Under the pieces are notes generated by a model. That model was not told the DNA's origin. It did no database searches and worked only from the letters and a program-made list of their open reading frames with translations. Shown here piece by piece: positions 22,054 through 31,124 of a stretch of DNA of 47,274 nt. Source of the stretch: Fidelibacterota bacterium (lineage in GTDB: Bacteria > Fidelibacterota > Marinisomatia > Marinisomatales > TCS55). The position numbers and the translations under genes are program-made. Numbering within the stretch: the stretch's first letter is position 1; the number at the start of each line of letters is the position of its first letter. The DNA lies in NCBI GenBank assembly GCA_022561485.1, contig JADFRD010000003.1, positions 15,115 to 62,388 of the forward strand, written 5' to 3'.

Positions 22054-22452
22054 ATGAGTATGACGGATCCAATTGCAGATTTGTTAACGCGTATTCGCAA
22101 TGGCTTAGAAGCCAAAAAGCGTTGGGTTAATATGCCCTCTTCGAATGAAAAAATGCGAATTTTATATATTCTAAAAGAAGAAAAATATATTGAAGATTTT
22201 ATGCTAATCGATGATAAGGTTAAAAAACAGATTCGAATATTTCTTAAATACGATTATAAGGGAAGTCCGGTGATTACAGGTATCGAAAGAGTCAGTAAAC
22301 CAGGTCTGCGAATCTATAAAAATAAAAAAGGATTGCCCCGCGTACTCGATGGGTTGGGTATTTCAATTTTGTCAACATCCAAAGGAATTATTTCAAATAA
22401 GACTGCGAAGAAAATAGGTGTTGGCGGAGAAGTTATTTGCAACGTTTGGTAA
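22054..22452 (+). CDS. rpsH: 30S ribosomal protein uS8
   Basis: uS8 (132 residues) binds the central domain of 16S rRNA and is the spc operon repressor in E. coli. It opens MSMTDPIADLLTRIRNGLEA, with a second ATG two codons downstream, and ends SNKTAKKIGVGGEVICNVW. GGAGAA lies upstream. Length and motifs are normal. Confidence 0.97.
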   Translation: MSMTDPIADLLTRIRNGLEAKKRWVNMPSSNEKMRILYILKEEKYIEDFMLIDDKVKKQIRIFLKYDYKGSPVITGIERVSKPGLRIYKNKKGLPRVLDGLGISILSTSKGIISNKTAKKIGVGGEVICNVW

Positions 22453-22456
22453 GAAG

Positions 22457-22999
22457 ATGTCAAGAATAGGAAAAGAACCCATTACAATCCCTGAAGGTGT
22501 CCATGTTGACATTCAACCTAATTTGGTGTTAGTCAAAGGCCCAAAAGGTGAATTACAAGTCAAAGTTCATCAGGATATAAAAGTTGAAAAAGAAAATGGT
22601 CATGTGAATGTTACCAGGTCATCGGATATCAAAAGTCATCGTGCATTGCACGGAACCATTCGCGTTTTGGTAGCCAATGCAATTCATGGCGTGTTAGAAG
22701 GATATCAGAAGGAACTGGAAATCAGAGGTATTGGCTATCAAGCAAATATGCAAGGTAATCGTTTGGTATTGCAGTTAGGGTATTCTCACGATATCGTTTT
22801 TGATCCACCCGAAGGAATAACTATTTCTACAAATCGAACAGAAGTAACCGTTACGGGTATTGACAAACAAATGGTTGGTGAAGTTACCGCAAAAATAAGA
22901 TCATTTAGAAAACCGGAGCCTTATAAGGGTAAAGGGATCAGATATAAAAATGAATATGTACGTTCAAAGCAAGGTAAGACTATCGGAGGCGGTGACTAA
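22457..22999 (+). CDS. rplF: 50S ribosomal protein uL6
   Basis: uL6 (180 residues), a duplicated-domain protein near the sarcin-ricin loop. It starts [19 protein letters not shown] and ends with [20 protein letters not shown]. An in-frame ATG at 22418 lies inside rpsH and is rejected; ATG 22457 follows the rpsH stop by four bases and matches the family start. Confidence 0.97.
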   Translation: MSRIGKEPITIPEGVHVDIQPNLVLVKGPKGELQVKVHQDIKVEKENGHVNVTRSSDIKSHRALHGTIRVLVANAIHGVLEGYQKELEIRGIGYQANMQGNRLVLQLGYSHDIVFDPPEGITISTNRTEVTVTGIDKQMVGEVTAKIRSFRKPEPYKGKGIRYKNEYVRSKQGKTIGGGD

Positions 23000-23001
23000 T
23001 A

Positions 23002-23373
23002 ATGAGTCAAAATAAAGTAAAAAATATACGCTTTAACCGTAGGCGAAATCGCAGTAAACGAAATAATCGTTTCCACCCTGAGCGATATCGTTTGGTTGTG
23101 AGTAGAAGTATTAAAAATATTTCAGCTCAAATTATTGATGATCTACAAGGCGCCACATTAGCTTCAGCTTCAACGATGGATAAAGATTTACAAGCCAAAG
23201 TGATGAAAATCAGCAGTAAAGTAGAACAAAGTAAACTAGTGGGTGAACATCTGGCTGCTAAAGCGAAAAAGAATAAAATTGAAAAAGTGGTATTTGACCG
23301 AAATGGATTCCCTTATCACGGACGCGTGAAAGCATTAGCAGAAGGCGCTCGAAAAGGCGGATTGAATTTCTAA
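23002..23373 (+). CDS. rplR: 50S ribosomal protein uL18
   Basis: uL18 (123 residues) binds 5S rRNA. The N-terminus is very basic ([20 protein letters not shown]), followed by [20 protein letters not shown], and it ends [21 protein letters not shown], the normal uL18 C-terminus. It is two bases after rplF. Confidence 0.96.
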   Translation: MSQNKVKNIRFNRRRNRSKRNNRFHPERYRLVVSRSIKNISAQIIDDLQGATLASASTMDKDLQAKVMKISSKVEQSKLVGEHLAAKAKKNKIEKVVFDRNGFPYHGRVKALAEGARKGGLNF

Positions 23374-23384
23374 AGGAGTTTGAA

Positions 23385-23888
23385 TTGGCAATTATTAATC
23401 CAGCTGAATTAGATCTTCGCGAAGAAACTGTTGTACGAATCAATCGTGTAGCAAAAGTGACCTCGCGTGGAAAACGATTCCGTTTTTCTGCATTGGTGGT
23501 TGTGGGTGACGGTAAAGGTTATGTGGGCATCGGTCTTGGTAAGGCGAATGAAGTGATGAGCAGTATTTCAAAAGCAAAAGATAATGCCAAAAGAAATTTA
23601 TTTAAAGCTTCAATAATCAATGGGACCATACCTCATAAAATTACCGGTAAATTTGGTGCAAGTCGAGTGATGTTGAAACCGGCCTCCGCCGGTACCGGTA
23701 TTATTGCCGGAGCAGCCGTTCGTGCCGTGATGGAGCAAGTGGGCGTACATAATATTCTGACCAAACGTTATGGATCTAGCAATATTATGAATGTAGTAAA
23801 AGCAACAGTAGATGCTCTTAAAAATTTACAAGATGCTGTTTCTGTGGCAAATAAACGTGGTATTACGATAAAAGAAGTATTTAATTAA
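23385..23888 (+). CDS. rpsE: 30S ribosomal protein uS5
   Basis: uS5 (167 residues), part of the mRNA entry helicase. TTG 23385 is the start, with AAAGGAG upstream (23374-23380). The double-stranded RNA-binding part shows [20 protein letters not shown] and [15 protein letters not shown]; the C-terminal part has [20 protein letters not shown]. Normal length. Confidence 0.97.
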   Translation: MAIINPAELDLREETVVRINRVAKVTSRGKRFRFSALVVVGDGKGYVGIGLGKANEVMSSISKAKDNAKRNLFKASIINGTIPHKITGKFGASRVMLKPASAGTGIIAGAAVRAVMEQVGVHNILTKRYGSSNIMNVVKATVDALKNLQDAVSVANKRGITIKEVFN

Positions 23889-23889
23889 A

Positions 23890-24084
23890 ATGGCAAAAGC
23901 AAAAACAAAATCTATTCGCATTACACAAGTACGCAGCCGAATTGGTCGCTTACCGAAGCATAAAGCAACATTGGATGCTTTAGGATTAAGAAAGATAAAT
24001 CAAACTGTTGAATTGCCTGATAATCAAATGATTCGCGGAATGATTAAAAGTATATGTTTTTTAATAAAGGTTGAGGAAGCGTAA
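23890..24084 (+). CDS. rpmD: 50S ribosomal protein uL30
   Basis: A 64-residue uL30 with the motif [20 protein letters not shown] and [20 protein letters not shown]. It is the usual small bacterial form. Its stop overlaps the rplO ATG by one base. Confidence 0.95.
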   Translation: MAKAKTKSIRITQVRSRIGRLPKHKATLDALGLRKINQTVELPDNQMIRGMIKSICFLIKVEEA

Positions 24085-24524
24085 TGAAATTGGGTGAATT
24101 AAAACCGACTAATGGAACAACATTTAGCAAAAAACGTCGCGGACGTGGCCCCGGAACCGGATTAGGCAGAACTGGCGGACGAGGTGAAAAAGGATATCAT
24201 TCACGAAGCGGTAGTAAAACACGGGCATGGTTTGAAGGTGGTCAAATGCCGTTGTTAAGGCGGTTACCAAAACGAGGATTTTCGAACAAAATGTTTAAAA
24301 AATCATTTCAAGTTGTGAATTTGTCATCAATTGAAAAATGTGATATTAAAGAAGTGAATGCTCAAATGATGGCTGAAAATGGTTTAGTCCGATCAGCTCT
24401 TCAACCTATAAAAGTATTGGCTAAAGGTGATATCACTAAAGAATTCAATATTACGGCAAGTGCATTTAGTGATACAGCAAAAGATAAAATTGAAAAAGCA
24501 GGTGGAACTGTTACAATCCAATGA
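24084..24524 (+). CDS. rplO: 50S ribosomal protein uL15
   Basis: uL15 (146 residues), a late-assembly protein with an extended Gly/Arg-rich N-terminus (KKRRGRGPGTGLGRTGGRGE) and FEGGQMPLLRRLPKRGF. Length is normal. Its end overlaps secY by four bases (ATGA), so SecY synthesis is coupled to it. Confidence 0.97.
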   Translation: MKLGELKPTNGTTFSKKRRGRGPGTGLGRTGGRGEKGYHSRSGSKTRAWFEGGQMPLLRRLPKRGFSNKMFKKSFQVVNLSSIEKCDIKEVNAQMMAENGLVRSALQPIKVLAKGDITKEFNITASAFSDTAKDKIEKAGGTVTIQ

Positions 24525-25858
24525 TTGATAAAATAAGAAACGTTTTCAGCATTCCTGAACTTCGAAAGAGAATTTTATTCACTTTTGGAATTTTAGTCGT
24601 TGTCCGTCTTGGAGCCCATCTTCCTATTCCTGGGATAGATGGAGAAGCGCTCCAGGCTGCTTTTCAAAATATGCAAAATACACTTTTTGGACTTTTTGAT
24701 ATGTTTGCCGGTGGTGCATTCCAAAAAGCCACATTGTTTGCACTTGGGATTATGCCATATATCTCCGCATCCATTATGATTCAACTAATGGGTACGGTTG
24801 TTCCGTATTTCCAGCGGTTGCAGAAAGAAGGAGAAGCCGGACGTAAAAAAATTACACAAATCACTCGATATGGTACTGTATTGATTGCCATGTTTCAAGC
24901 CTATAGTGTAACCATATTTTTAGAATCAATGACTGCTAATTCGGCTGCAGGGACAATTGCTGTTGTTACCAGCCCTGGATTCGGATTCAAATTTGTTGCC
25001 ATTGTGAGTATCGTTACAGGAACAATGTTTTTAATGTGGCTGGGTGAACGGATTACAGAACGAGGAATTGGTAACGGTATTTCGCTTATCATTATGATTG
25101 GGATTATGTCCCGCTTACCCACTGTCATCATGAGTGAAATCACCCTCATAAGTGAAGGTGTTCGTAATTTATTATCAGAAGTCATTTTATTAGGTGTAAT
25201 GTTTATGATCATTGCGTTTGTGGTCTTTTTAACACAAGGGACACGTAAAATACCCGTACAATATGCAAAACGCGTTATCGGTCGCAAAGTGTATGGTGGT
25301 CAATCAACTCACATACCCTTGCGTGTAAATACTGCAGGTGTTATGCCCATTATTTTTGCACAGGCAATTATGTTTTTACCCAGCACCATCGCCATGTTTT
25401 TCGTTGGAAGTGAATTTATGCAAGGAGTGATGCGATGGTTTTCATTTGATCATCCATTTTATTGGGCAGTCTTTGGAACATTGATTGTTTTCTTCACTTA
25501 TTTTTATACAGCAATAGCATTCGATCCTGTTCAAGTTTCAACACAGATGAAGCAGCATGGCGGATTTATTCCCGGTATTCGCCCGGGTAAAAAGACGGCT
25601 GATTATATTGATCATATTTTGACTAGAGTCACATTACCCGGCTCGTTTTTCCTGGCTTTTGTTGCCATATTTCCATATCTTTTAATGAACGTCATGGATG
25701 TCGGGTATGATCTCGCATCCTTTTTTGGTGGGACGAGTTTATTAATTATTGTCGGTGTTTCATTAGATACTTTACAGCAAGTTGAATCCCATTTGCTCAT
25801 GCGTCATTATGATGGCTTTTTGTCTAAAGGTAAAATACGTGGGCGGAGGCGTATGTAG
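24521..25858 (+). CDS. secY: protein translocase channel subunit SecY
   Basis: A 445-residue, ten-helix channel of the Sec system in the inner membrane. It shows RLGAHLPIPGIDGEALQAAF, the plug region (about 55-75), LGIMPYISASIMIQLM, GERITERGIGNGISLIIMIG, and the C5 cytosolic loop PGIRPGKKTADYIDHILTR with the conserved Arg contacting SecA and the ribosome. The usual adk gene is not between secY and map here. The stop overlaps the GTG of map by one base. Confidence 0.97.
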   Translation: MIDKIRNVFSIPELRKRILFTFGILVVVRLGAHLPIPGIDGEALQAAFQNMQNTLFGLFDMFAGGAFQKATLFALGIMPYISASIMIQLMGTVVPYFQRLQKEGEAGRKKITQITRYGTVLIAMFQAYSVTIFLESMTANSAAGTIAVVTSPGFGFKFVAIVSIVTGTMFLMWLGERITERGIGNGISLIIMIGIMSRLPTVIMSEITLISEGVRNLLSEVILLGVMFMIIAFVVFLTQGTRKIPVQYAKRVIGRKVYGGQSTHIPLRVNTAGVMPIIFAQAIMFLPSTIAMFFVGSEFMQGVMRWFSFDHPFYWAVFGTLIVFFTYFYTAIAFDPVQVSTQMKQHGGFIPGIRPGKKTADYIDHILTRVTLPGSFFLAFVAIFPYLLMNVMDVGYDLASFFGGTSLLIIVGVSLDTLQQVESHLLMRHYDGFLSKGKIRGRRRM

Positions 25859-26610
25859 TGGTCAGAGTGCGGACATCACGGGAAATAGAATTCATTGCTG
25901 AAAGCTGTCAGATTGTGGCTGATACACTGGATATGTTGACTATCCATATCAACCCAGGCGTTGAATTGACAGAATTAGATTCATTAGCAGAAGATTTTAT
26001 TCGCTCCGAAGGAGCTAGACCTGCATTCAAAGGCTATATGGGCTTTCCTGCAACACTTTGTATTTCAATCGATGATGAAGTTGTGCACGGAATTCCAAAT
26101 AACCGAATTCTTAAAGAAGGTCAAATTGTTGGCTTTGATTGTGGTGCAGAAAAAAATGGTTATTACGGTGATTCAGCCCGTACGTATGCCGTTGGTTCCA
26201 TTTCAGATGAAAAAAAGAAACTGATGGATATTACGAGAGAATCCCTTTTTCATGGAATTAACGAGGCTAAAGTTGGGAATTATGTTTCTGATATTGGCCA
26301 TGCCATTCAAACGTACGTAGAAGCGGTGGGATTTTCTGTTGTGAGAGAATTGGTAGGGCATGGTATCGGAACAGCGCTCCATGAGGATCCCCAAGTTCCA
26401 AACTATGGGCGACCGAAACAAGGCGTTCAGTTGCTTAAAGGAATGTGCTTAGCGATTGAGCCCATGATTAATATAGGAGCCAAAGAAGTTTACACAGAGA
26501 AAAATGGTTGGACTGTAAAAACGAAAGATGGTCAATCGTCAGCACATTTTGAACATACAATAGTCATTTTAGAAGATGGTCCGGAAATTTTAACAATGGG
26601 GAAAGCCTAA
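25858..26610 (+). CDS. map: methionine aminopeptidase, type I
   Basis: Removes N-terminal Met from nascent proteins. The 250-residue protein has the pita-bread fold and its metal ligands: two Asp in [20 protein letters not shown], His in [14 protein letters not shown], Glu in [11 protein letters not shown] and Glu in HFEHTIVI. There is no N-terminal extension. GTG 25858 overlaps the secY stop. Its ATG-overlapping neighbour infA follows, the common secY-map-infA order. Confidence 0.96.
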   Translation: MVRVRTSREIEFIAESCQIVADTLDMLTIHINPGVELTELDSLAEDFIRSEGARPAFKGYMGFPATLCISIDDEVVHGIPNNRILKEGQIVGFDCGAEKNGYYGDSARTYAVGSISDEKKKLMDITRESLFHGINEAKVGNYVSDIGHAIQTYVEAVGFSVVRELVGHGIGTALHEDPQVPNYGRPKQGVQLLKGMCLAIEPMINIGAKEVYTEKNGWTVKTKDGQSSAHFEHTIVILEDGPEILTMGKA

Positions 26611-26837
26611 TGGCTAAAGAACAGCCCATAACAGTTGATGGTATTATCAAAGAAACATTACCAAACGCTATGTTCAGAGTTGAAATAGAAATTGGTGAGG
26701 CTAAACATGAGGTATTGGCTCATGTCAGTGGAAAAATGCGTATGCATTTTATAAAAATATTGCCGGGAGATATGGTGACATTAGAAGTATCGCCATATGA
26801 TTTGAGTAGAGGAAGAATTGTTTACAGACAGAAATAG
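26610..26837 (+). CDS. infA: translation initiation factor IF-1
   Basis: IF-1 (75 residues), an OB-fold protein that blocks the A site during initiation. It contains [40 protein letters not shown] and [15 protein letters not shown]. It overlaps the map stop by one base. Confidence 0.97.
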   Translation: MAKEQPITVDGIIKETLPNAMFRVEIEIGEAKHEVLAHVSGKMRMHFIKILPGDMVTLEVSPYDLSRGRIVYRQK

Positions 26838-26842
26838 GTTTT

Positions 26843-26956
26843 ATGAAAGTACGTGCATCCGTTAAGAAAATGTGTTCAAAGTGTAAGATCATTCGCCGCA
26901 AAGGCGTGGTGTTAGTGATCTGTGTGAATCCAAAACATAAGCAGAGACAAGGTTAG
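26843..26956 (+). CDS. rpmJ: 50S ribosomal protein bL36
   Basis: A 37-residue gene: [20 protein letters not shown], then [17 protein letters not shown]. It is the C-plus zinc form with ligands C11, C14, C27 and H32. It sits between infA and rpsM as usual, five bases after infA. Confidence 0.96.
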   Translation: MKVRASVKKMCSKCKIIRRKGVVLVICVNPKHKQRQG

Positions 26957-26965
26957 GAGTTAAAA

Positions 26966-27343
26966 TTGGCTCGAATTGCTGGTATAGATATTCCGCGCGA
27001 TAAAAAGGTCGTTTATTCTCTTCGATATATTTATGGGATTGGCTTAACAACAGCAAAAAAACTTTGCGTTGAAGCCAAGGTAGATGAAAATATTCGTGTG
27101 AAAGATTTAAAAGAAAATCAGGTAATTGCTATTCGCGATGCCATAAACAAATTTGAAATTAAAATAGAAGGTGAAGCCCGTTCTGAAATGGCCATGAATA
27201 TTAAACGCCTGAAAGATGTGGGATCTTACAAAGGTATTCGCCATCGCCGTGGTTTACCTGTGAATGGCCAACGTACCAAAACGAACGCTAGAACCCGAAA
27301 AGGGAAAAAACGAACAATCGGTTTGGGTAAAGGAAGGGTTTAA
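26966..27343 (+). CDS. rpsM: 30S ribosomal protein uS13
   Basis: uS13 (125 residues), a head protein that bridges to the 50S subunit and touches P-site tRNA. TTG 26966 follows AGGAG and gives [20 protein letters not shown]. The helix-two-turn-helix and the tail [20 protein letters not shown] are intact. Confidence 0.97.
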   Translation: MARIAGIDIPRDKKVVYSLRYIYGIGLTTAKKLCVEAKVDENIRVKDLKENQVIAIRDAINKFEIKIEGEARSEMAMNIKRLKDVGSYKGIRHRRGLPVNGQRTKTNARTRKGKKRTIGLGKGRV

Positions 27344-27347
27344 TTAA

Positions 27348-27740
27348 ATGGCAAAACAAAAAAGCATTAAGAAAAAATCTAAAAAGAAAACTGTTGAATC
27401 AAACGGTGTTGCTCACATTAAAGCAACCTTTAACAATACACATGTTACATTAACGGATAATTTCGGAAATGTGATTGCTTGGTCAACTGCTGGGACTTCC
27501 GGCTTCAAGGGATCTCGTAAAAGTACGGCATATGCGGCAACGATGGCTGCGGATAAAGTTGCAAAAGAAGCTATGTCCATGGGATTATTAAAAATTGATG
27601 TAAAAGTAAAAGGACCCGGATCTGGAAGAGAATCAGCCATTCGCGCATTAGCAGCAGCCGGGTTAGAAGTTTTATCAATACGAGATGTGACACCTTTACC
27701 GCATAACGGGTGTCGACCTCCAAAGAAACGTCGGGTTTAA
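27348..27740 (+). CDS. rpsK: 30S ribosomal protein uS11
   Basis: uS11 (130 residues), a platform protein. The N-terminus is a short Lys-rich tail. The core has [40 protein letters not shown] and the C-terminal [19 protein letters not shown]. Normal length and position. Confidence 0.97.
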   Translation: MAKQKSIKKKSKKKTVESNGVAHIKATFNNTHVTLTDNFGNVIAWSTAGTSGFKGSRKSTAYAATMAADKVAKEAMSMGLLKIDVKVKGPGSGRESAIRALAAAGLEVLSIRDVTPLPHNGCRPPKKRRV

Positions 27741-27754
27741 ATAGAGTAAGATTT

Positions 27755-28372
27755 ATGGCAAAAATGAAAACACCCAAGGGGAAACTGGTCAGGAAATTTG
27801 GCGAAAATATTTTCGGTAATCCCAAATTTGACAAATTATTGAATCGAAAACCTTACGCTGCAGGACAGCATGGTCAATCTCGCCGTAGAAGACTTTCTAA
27901 CTATGGTGTTCAGCTTAAAGAAAAACAGAAAATTAAAATCATGTATGGCATTTTAGAGCGTCAGTTTAGAAACTATTTTGAAAAAGCAGACAAAATGGCT
28001 GGCGAAACAGGTACAAACCTAATGCAAATGCTTGAAAGCAGATTGGATAATGTTGTATATCGATTGGGTTTTGCATCCACACGTCCCGCTGCTAGACAGT
28101 TAGTAAATCATGCCCATGTTATGGTGAACAATCGTAAGGTGAATATTCCATCTTACATTGTAAAACCCGGAGATGTGATTCAGATTCGCGCTCGAAGTAA
28201 AAAAATGGATCTGATACTGGAATCAATGAAAAGAATTAAGGGAGATCTTGATCTTCCTTGGCTTGACTTAGATAAAGCCAGGATGACCGGTACGGTTATT
28301 GCTATTCCTGAAAGGGATGAAATGCAAGTTCTGGTCAACGAACAATTAGTAGTCGAATTATATTCTAAATAA
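27755..28372 (+). CDS. rpsD: 30S ribosomal protein uS4
   Basis: uS4 (205 residues) nucleates 30S assembly and represses the alpha operon in E. coli. It has no cysteines at its N-terminus, so it is the C-minus form. It shows YAAGQHGQSRRRRLSNYGVQ, the S4 RNA-binding motif (SRLDNVVYRLGFASTRPAAR) and QLVNHAHVMVNNRKVNIPSY. An in-frame ATG at 27710 overlaps rpsK; I choose ATG 27755, which follows the rpsK stop and fits the family. Confidence 0.96.
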   Translation: MAKMKTPKGKLVRKFGENIFGNPKFDKLLNRKPYAAGQHGQSRRRRLSNYGVQLKEKQKIKIMYGILERQFRNYFEKADKMAGETGTNLMQMLESRLDNVVYRLGFASTRPAARQLVNHAHVMVNNRKVNIPSYIVKPGDVIQIRARSKKMDLILESMKRIKGDLDLPWLDLDKARMTGTVIAIPERDEMQVLVNEQLVVELYSK

Positions 28373-28394
28373 TTAAATAAAAGGTAATTTATCC

Positions 28395-29366
28395 ATGGCA
28401 AATAAACTGGACCTCAAAGTTCAAATAGATGATAAAACATTAACTGATACATCAGGTACATTTTCATTACAACCACTGGAAAGAGGTTATGGAATTACCC
28501 TTGGGAATTCTTTGCGTCGCGTGTTATTAACATGTATTCCAGGTGCAGCGATTACCAATGTTAAAATCGATGGTGTTTTACATGAATTTTCAACCATAAA
28601 AGGTGTTCGTGATGATGTTTCTGACATTATACAAAATCTGAAAGGTATCCGTTTTAAATTGATGGACAATGATCCTGATAAAGTAAACATTATACTTGAA
28701 GGACCTTGCAAGTTCACGGCAAAAGACATTCAAAAAGCCAGTGACCAGTTCACCATTTTGAATAAGACTCATCTTATCACTGAATTAACGGATAATATAA
28801 AACTACAAATTGAACTTCGTATCGGTATTGGCAAAGGATATGTTCCTGCTGAAGAAAACGAACTTCCAAACGCACCTGTCGGGACAATTGCGATCGATAG
28901 TATTTATAATCCGGTGACAAAAGTCACGTATGATGTAAGTCCTGTCCCTGGAGCAAAAGACCCCATTGAGATTCTGACAATGAGCGTCGAAACAGATGGT
29001 TCAATTACTCCACAAGATTCCATCAGTCATGCTGCTTCAGTGATGATGGATCATTTGAAATACGTTGAAGCGATTTCTAATCCGGAAATTTTGGAAATTT
29101 CAGAAGGCATTACTGAAGAAGATCTTAAAATTCGAGTATTATTGAAGAGAACCATCGACGAGATGGAATTGTCAGTGCGTAGTCACAACTGTCTGCAGGC
29201 AGCCGGTATTAAGTACATTTATGAGTTGGTGAATAAAGAAGAAGGTGCGATGCTTAAATACAAAAACTTTGGTAGAAAGTCTCTAACCGAGTTAGTAGAA
29301 AAGCTGGATGAAATGGGATTGAGCTTTGGTATGGATGTCGATAATTATTTGAAAGAACCTGCTTAA
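28395..29366 (+). CDS. rpoA: DNA-directed RNA polymerase alpha subunit
   Basis: Alpha (323 residues) dimerises to start core assembly. The N-terminal domain shows LERGYGITLGNSLRRVLLTC and GIRFKLMDNDPDKVNIILEG. A linker near residue 240 leads to the C-terminal domain (about 253-320) with RSHNCLQAAGIKYIYELV and KNFGRKSLTELVEKLDEMGL, which contacts UP elements and activators. It sits between rpsD and rplQ as usual. Confidence 0.97.
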   Translation: MANKLDLKVQIDDKTLTDTSGTFSLQPLERGYGITLGNSLRRVLLTCIPGAAITNVKIDGVLHEFSTIKGVRDDVSDIIQNLKGIRFKLMDNDPDKVNIILEGPCKFTAKDIQKASDQFTILNKTHLITELTDNIKLQIELRIGIGKGYVPAEENELPNAPVGTIAIDSIYNPVTKVTYDVSPVPGAKDPIEILTMSVETDGSITPQDSISHAASVMMDHLKYVEAISNPEILEISEGITEEDLKIRVLLKRTIDEMELSVRSHNCLQAAGIKYIYELVNKEEGAMLKYKNFGRKSLTELVEKLDEMGLSFGMDVDNYLKEPA

Positions 29367-29367
29367 A

Positions 29368-29772
29368 ATGGCCAAAAATAACAAACATCGTAAATTGGGA
29401 GTAAACCCATCTCATCGTCGAGCAATGCTTAAAAATCTTGCGGAAAATCTGATTCGTCATAAACGAATTAAAACAACTGATTCTCGAGCAAAGGCACTAC
29501 GTGAATTTATTGAGCCTCTCATTACTAAAGCTAAAAAAGGTGATTTGAATTCAAGAAGAATTGTTTTGAAAAAATTACATAAAGAATCCGTTCAAACTTT
29601 GTTTAATGAAATCGGACCCACATTTTCCGATCGGCCGGGAGGATATACTCGAATCATCAAATTGGGTTTTCGTAAAAGCGATAGTGCTGCTGTTTCTTTG
29701 ATCGAATTGGTTGGTTTTGAAGGCACTGGAGCAAACGCCGTAGTGAGTGATGCCAAAGTTGATTCCCAATAA
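29368..29772 (+). CDS. rplQ: 50S ribosomal protein bL17
   Basis: bL17 (134 residues), near the exit tunnel. It contains RKLGVNPSHRRAMLKNLAEN, RIKTTDSRAKALREFIEPLI and GGYTRIIKLGFRKSDSAAVS. It is the last gene of the supercluster and is followed within 34 bases by an intrinsic terminator. Confidence 0.97.
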   Translation: MAKNNKHRKLGVNPSHRRAMLKNLAENLIRHKRIKTTDSRAKALREFIEPLITKAKKGDLNSRRIVLKKLHKESVQTLFNEIGPTFSDRPGGYTRIIKLGFRKSDSAAVSLIELVGFEGTGANAVVSDAKVDSQ

Positions 29773-29785
29773 TTTATTTTTATAA

Positions 29786-30919
29786 ATGCACGTTCAACAC
29801 CGAAAAAGGGTAGTCGTTTTGGCTGCCCTTCTTTTTTTATTAATCTCAAACATTTATCCTGGATTTCGGTCATTCAATGAACGATGCTTATGGGTGGTTC
29901 GCAACACGATGACAGATAGACAATCCATAGATCGAATGGTTGCATTTGCTAAAGAAAATGGTATGAATCATTTATTAATTCAAGTCCGTGGTCGCGGCGA
30001 TGCATTATATAATTCTAAATTAATCCCTAGAAGTGAATTGCTGAAAAACACATCTTTCGATCCGTTGTCTTATGTGATTATGAAAGCTCATGCAAACGGA
30101 CTGAAGGTGCATGCCTGGATGAATGTCTATTTAATTTGGTCCAAAATCCAAGATCCAATTTCAGAAAATCATGTGTTTAATTCTCATCCGGAATGGATCG
30201 ATAAAAATGGAAATGGACAGACATCTTTATTTAATAACAACAACAACATGACTGGGGAAGGGCATTATTTAGCTCCACATCACCCAAAAGTGAAACAACA
30301 TTTATTATCCGTATTCCGAGAGATTACCGCATTATATGATTTAGATGGGTTGCATTTAGATTATGTGCGGTTTCATGATAATGAATATGGTAATAATACC
30401 GATGCAAGGACTGCTTATTTCCAGAATAGATACGACCTGCGTAAGCCAATATTCAATAACAGTGAAAAAGATTCAAACCAGGATTGGGATGATTTTCGCC
30501 GAGCAGCAATTACAGAATTAGTGAAGGATACAAAGCAAATGCTTTTGGAGGTTCGGCCGGATTGCATACTCTCGGCTGCAGTGAAGCCTAACCTTTTATC
30601 AGCTAAAAATCGTTATTTTCAAGAATGGGATACGTGGCTGGCTGCCGGTTATATAGATTGGGTAATGCCGATGAATTACACTTCAGATTTGAGAAAATTT
30701 GCCGATAACATTGATTTGATTTATGAAAATCTTCCGGAAAAATATCGAAGTCGGATTATGATGGGAATTGCGTTATACAACCAACAGCCCCTTGATGCTG
30801 TTGATAAAATATATTATTCAGAGATTACTCGTTTTAAAGGGATTTCTTTCTTCTCATATAATGTTGTTACAGAACAGCCTAATTACTTCAAACAACTTAA
30901 ACAGTCATTAAAATATTGA
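29786..30919 (+). CDS. secreted glycosidase-like protein, GHL10 (DUF187/YngK) family
   Basis: A 377-residue protein with an N-terminal signal peptide or anchor (RKRVVVLAALLFLLIS, residues 6-21). It then forms a TIM-barrel resembling GHL10 proteins: MNHLLIQVRGRGDALYNSK, HANGLKVHAWMNVYLIW, and YDLDGLHLDYVRF, where D192 occupies the presumed catalytic strand, followed by WVMPMNYTSD and MGIALYN. Family members are thought to act on cell-wall glycans, but no substrate can be read from the sequence. An in-frame TAA directly precedes ATG 29786, which fixes the start unless a non-ATG codon is used. There is no good ribosome binding site. It is 13 bases after rplQ and overlaps a terminator. Confidence 0.85.
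   Translation: MHVQHRKRVVVLAALLFLLISNIYPGFRSFNERCLWVVRNTMTDRQSIDRMVAFAKENGMNHLLIQVRGRGDALYNSKLIPRSELLKNTSFDPLSYVIMKAHANGLKVHAWMNVYLIWSKIQDPISENHVFNSHPEWIDKNGNGQTSLFNNNNNMTGEGHYLAPHHPKVKQHLLSVFREITALYDLDGLHLDYVRFHDNEYGNNTDARTAYFQNRYDLRKPIFNNSEKDSNQDWDDFRRAAITELVKDTKQMLLEVRPDCILSAAVKPNLLSAKNRYFQEWDTWLAAGYIDWVMPMNYTSDLRKFADNIDLIYENLPEKYRSRIMMGIALYNQQPLDAVDKIYYSEITRFKGISFFSYNVVTEQPNYFKQLKQSLKY
29806..29838 (+). terminator. intrinsic terminator after rplQ, inside the next coding sequence
   Basis: AAGGGTAG (29806-29813) pairs with CTGCCCTT (29823-29830) around a 9-base loop (one T-G wobble), followed by C and seven T (29832-29838). The stem is preceded by A residues that can pair with the T tract, extending it. 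Its placement suits termination of the ribosomal operon, but it lies within codons 7-18 of the following secreted-protein gene. Confidence 0.75.
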
Positions 30920-30981
30920 AACATTGACAACTTTTTTATCCTTGTAATGTCATTAGTGTTATGGATCAAGGAATCATTACA

Positions 30982-31041
30982 ATGCGATTATTTATTATTG
31001 TTATTTCGCTTTCTATTCATTTTTCCTTCATAAACTTTTGA
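30982..31041 (+). other. possible 19-codon signal-peptide-like micro-ORF in a 205-base gap
   Basis: The gap between the GHL10 gene and the PspC gene contains TTGACA (30924-30929) and TAATGT (30945-30950, short 15-base spacer), then AAGGA (30969-30973) and ATG 30982 opening MRLFIIVISLSIHFSFINF and a TGA. The reading looks like the start of an exported protein that has lost its remainder, or a chance ORF. Nothing else is seen in this gap. Confidence 0.25.
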
Positions 31042-31124
31042 TCAGCCGGCTTATTAATTGAATGACTAGATAATCGGCGAGTATTGACATAATTTTTTCA
31101 CTGAAAAATATCTACACCATTAAC

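Noticed and set aside
27710..27754. Longer rpsD start overlapping rpsK
   Set aside because: The added 15 residues are the out-of-frame reading of the rpsK 3' end; the ATG at 27755 fits uS4 and normal spacing.
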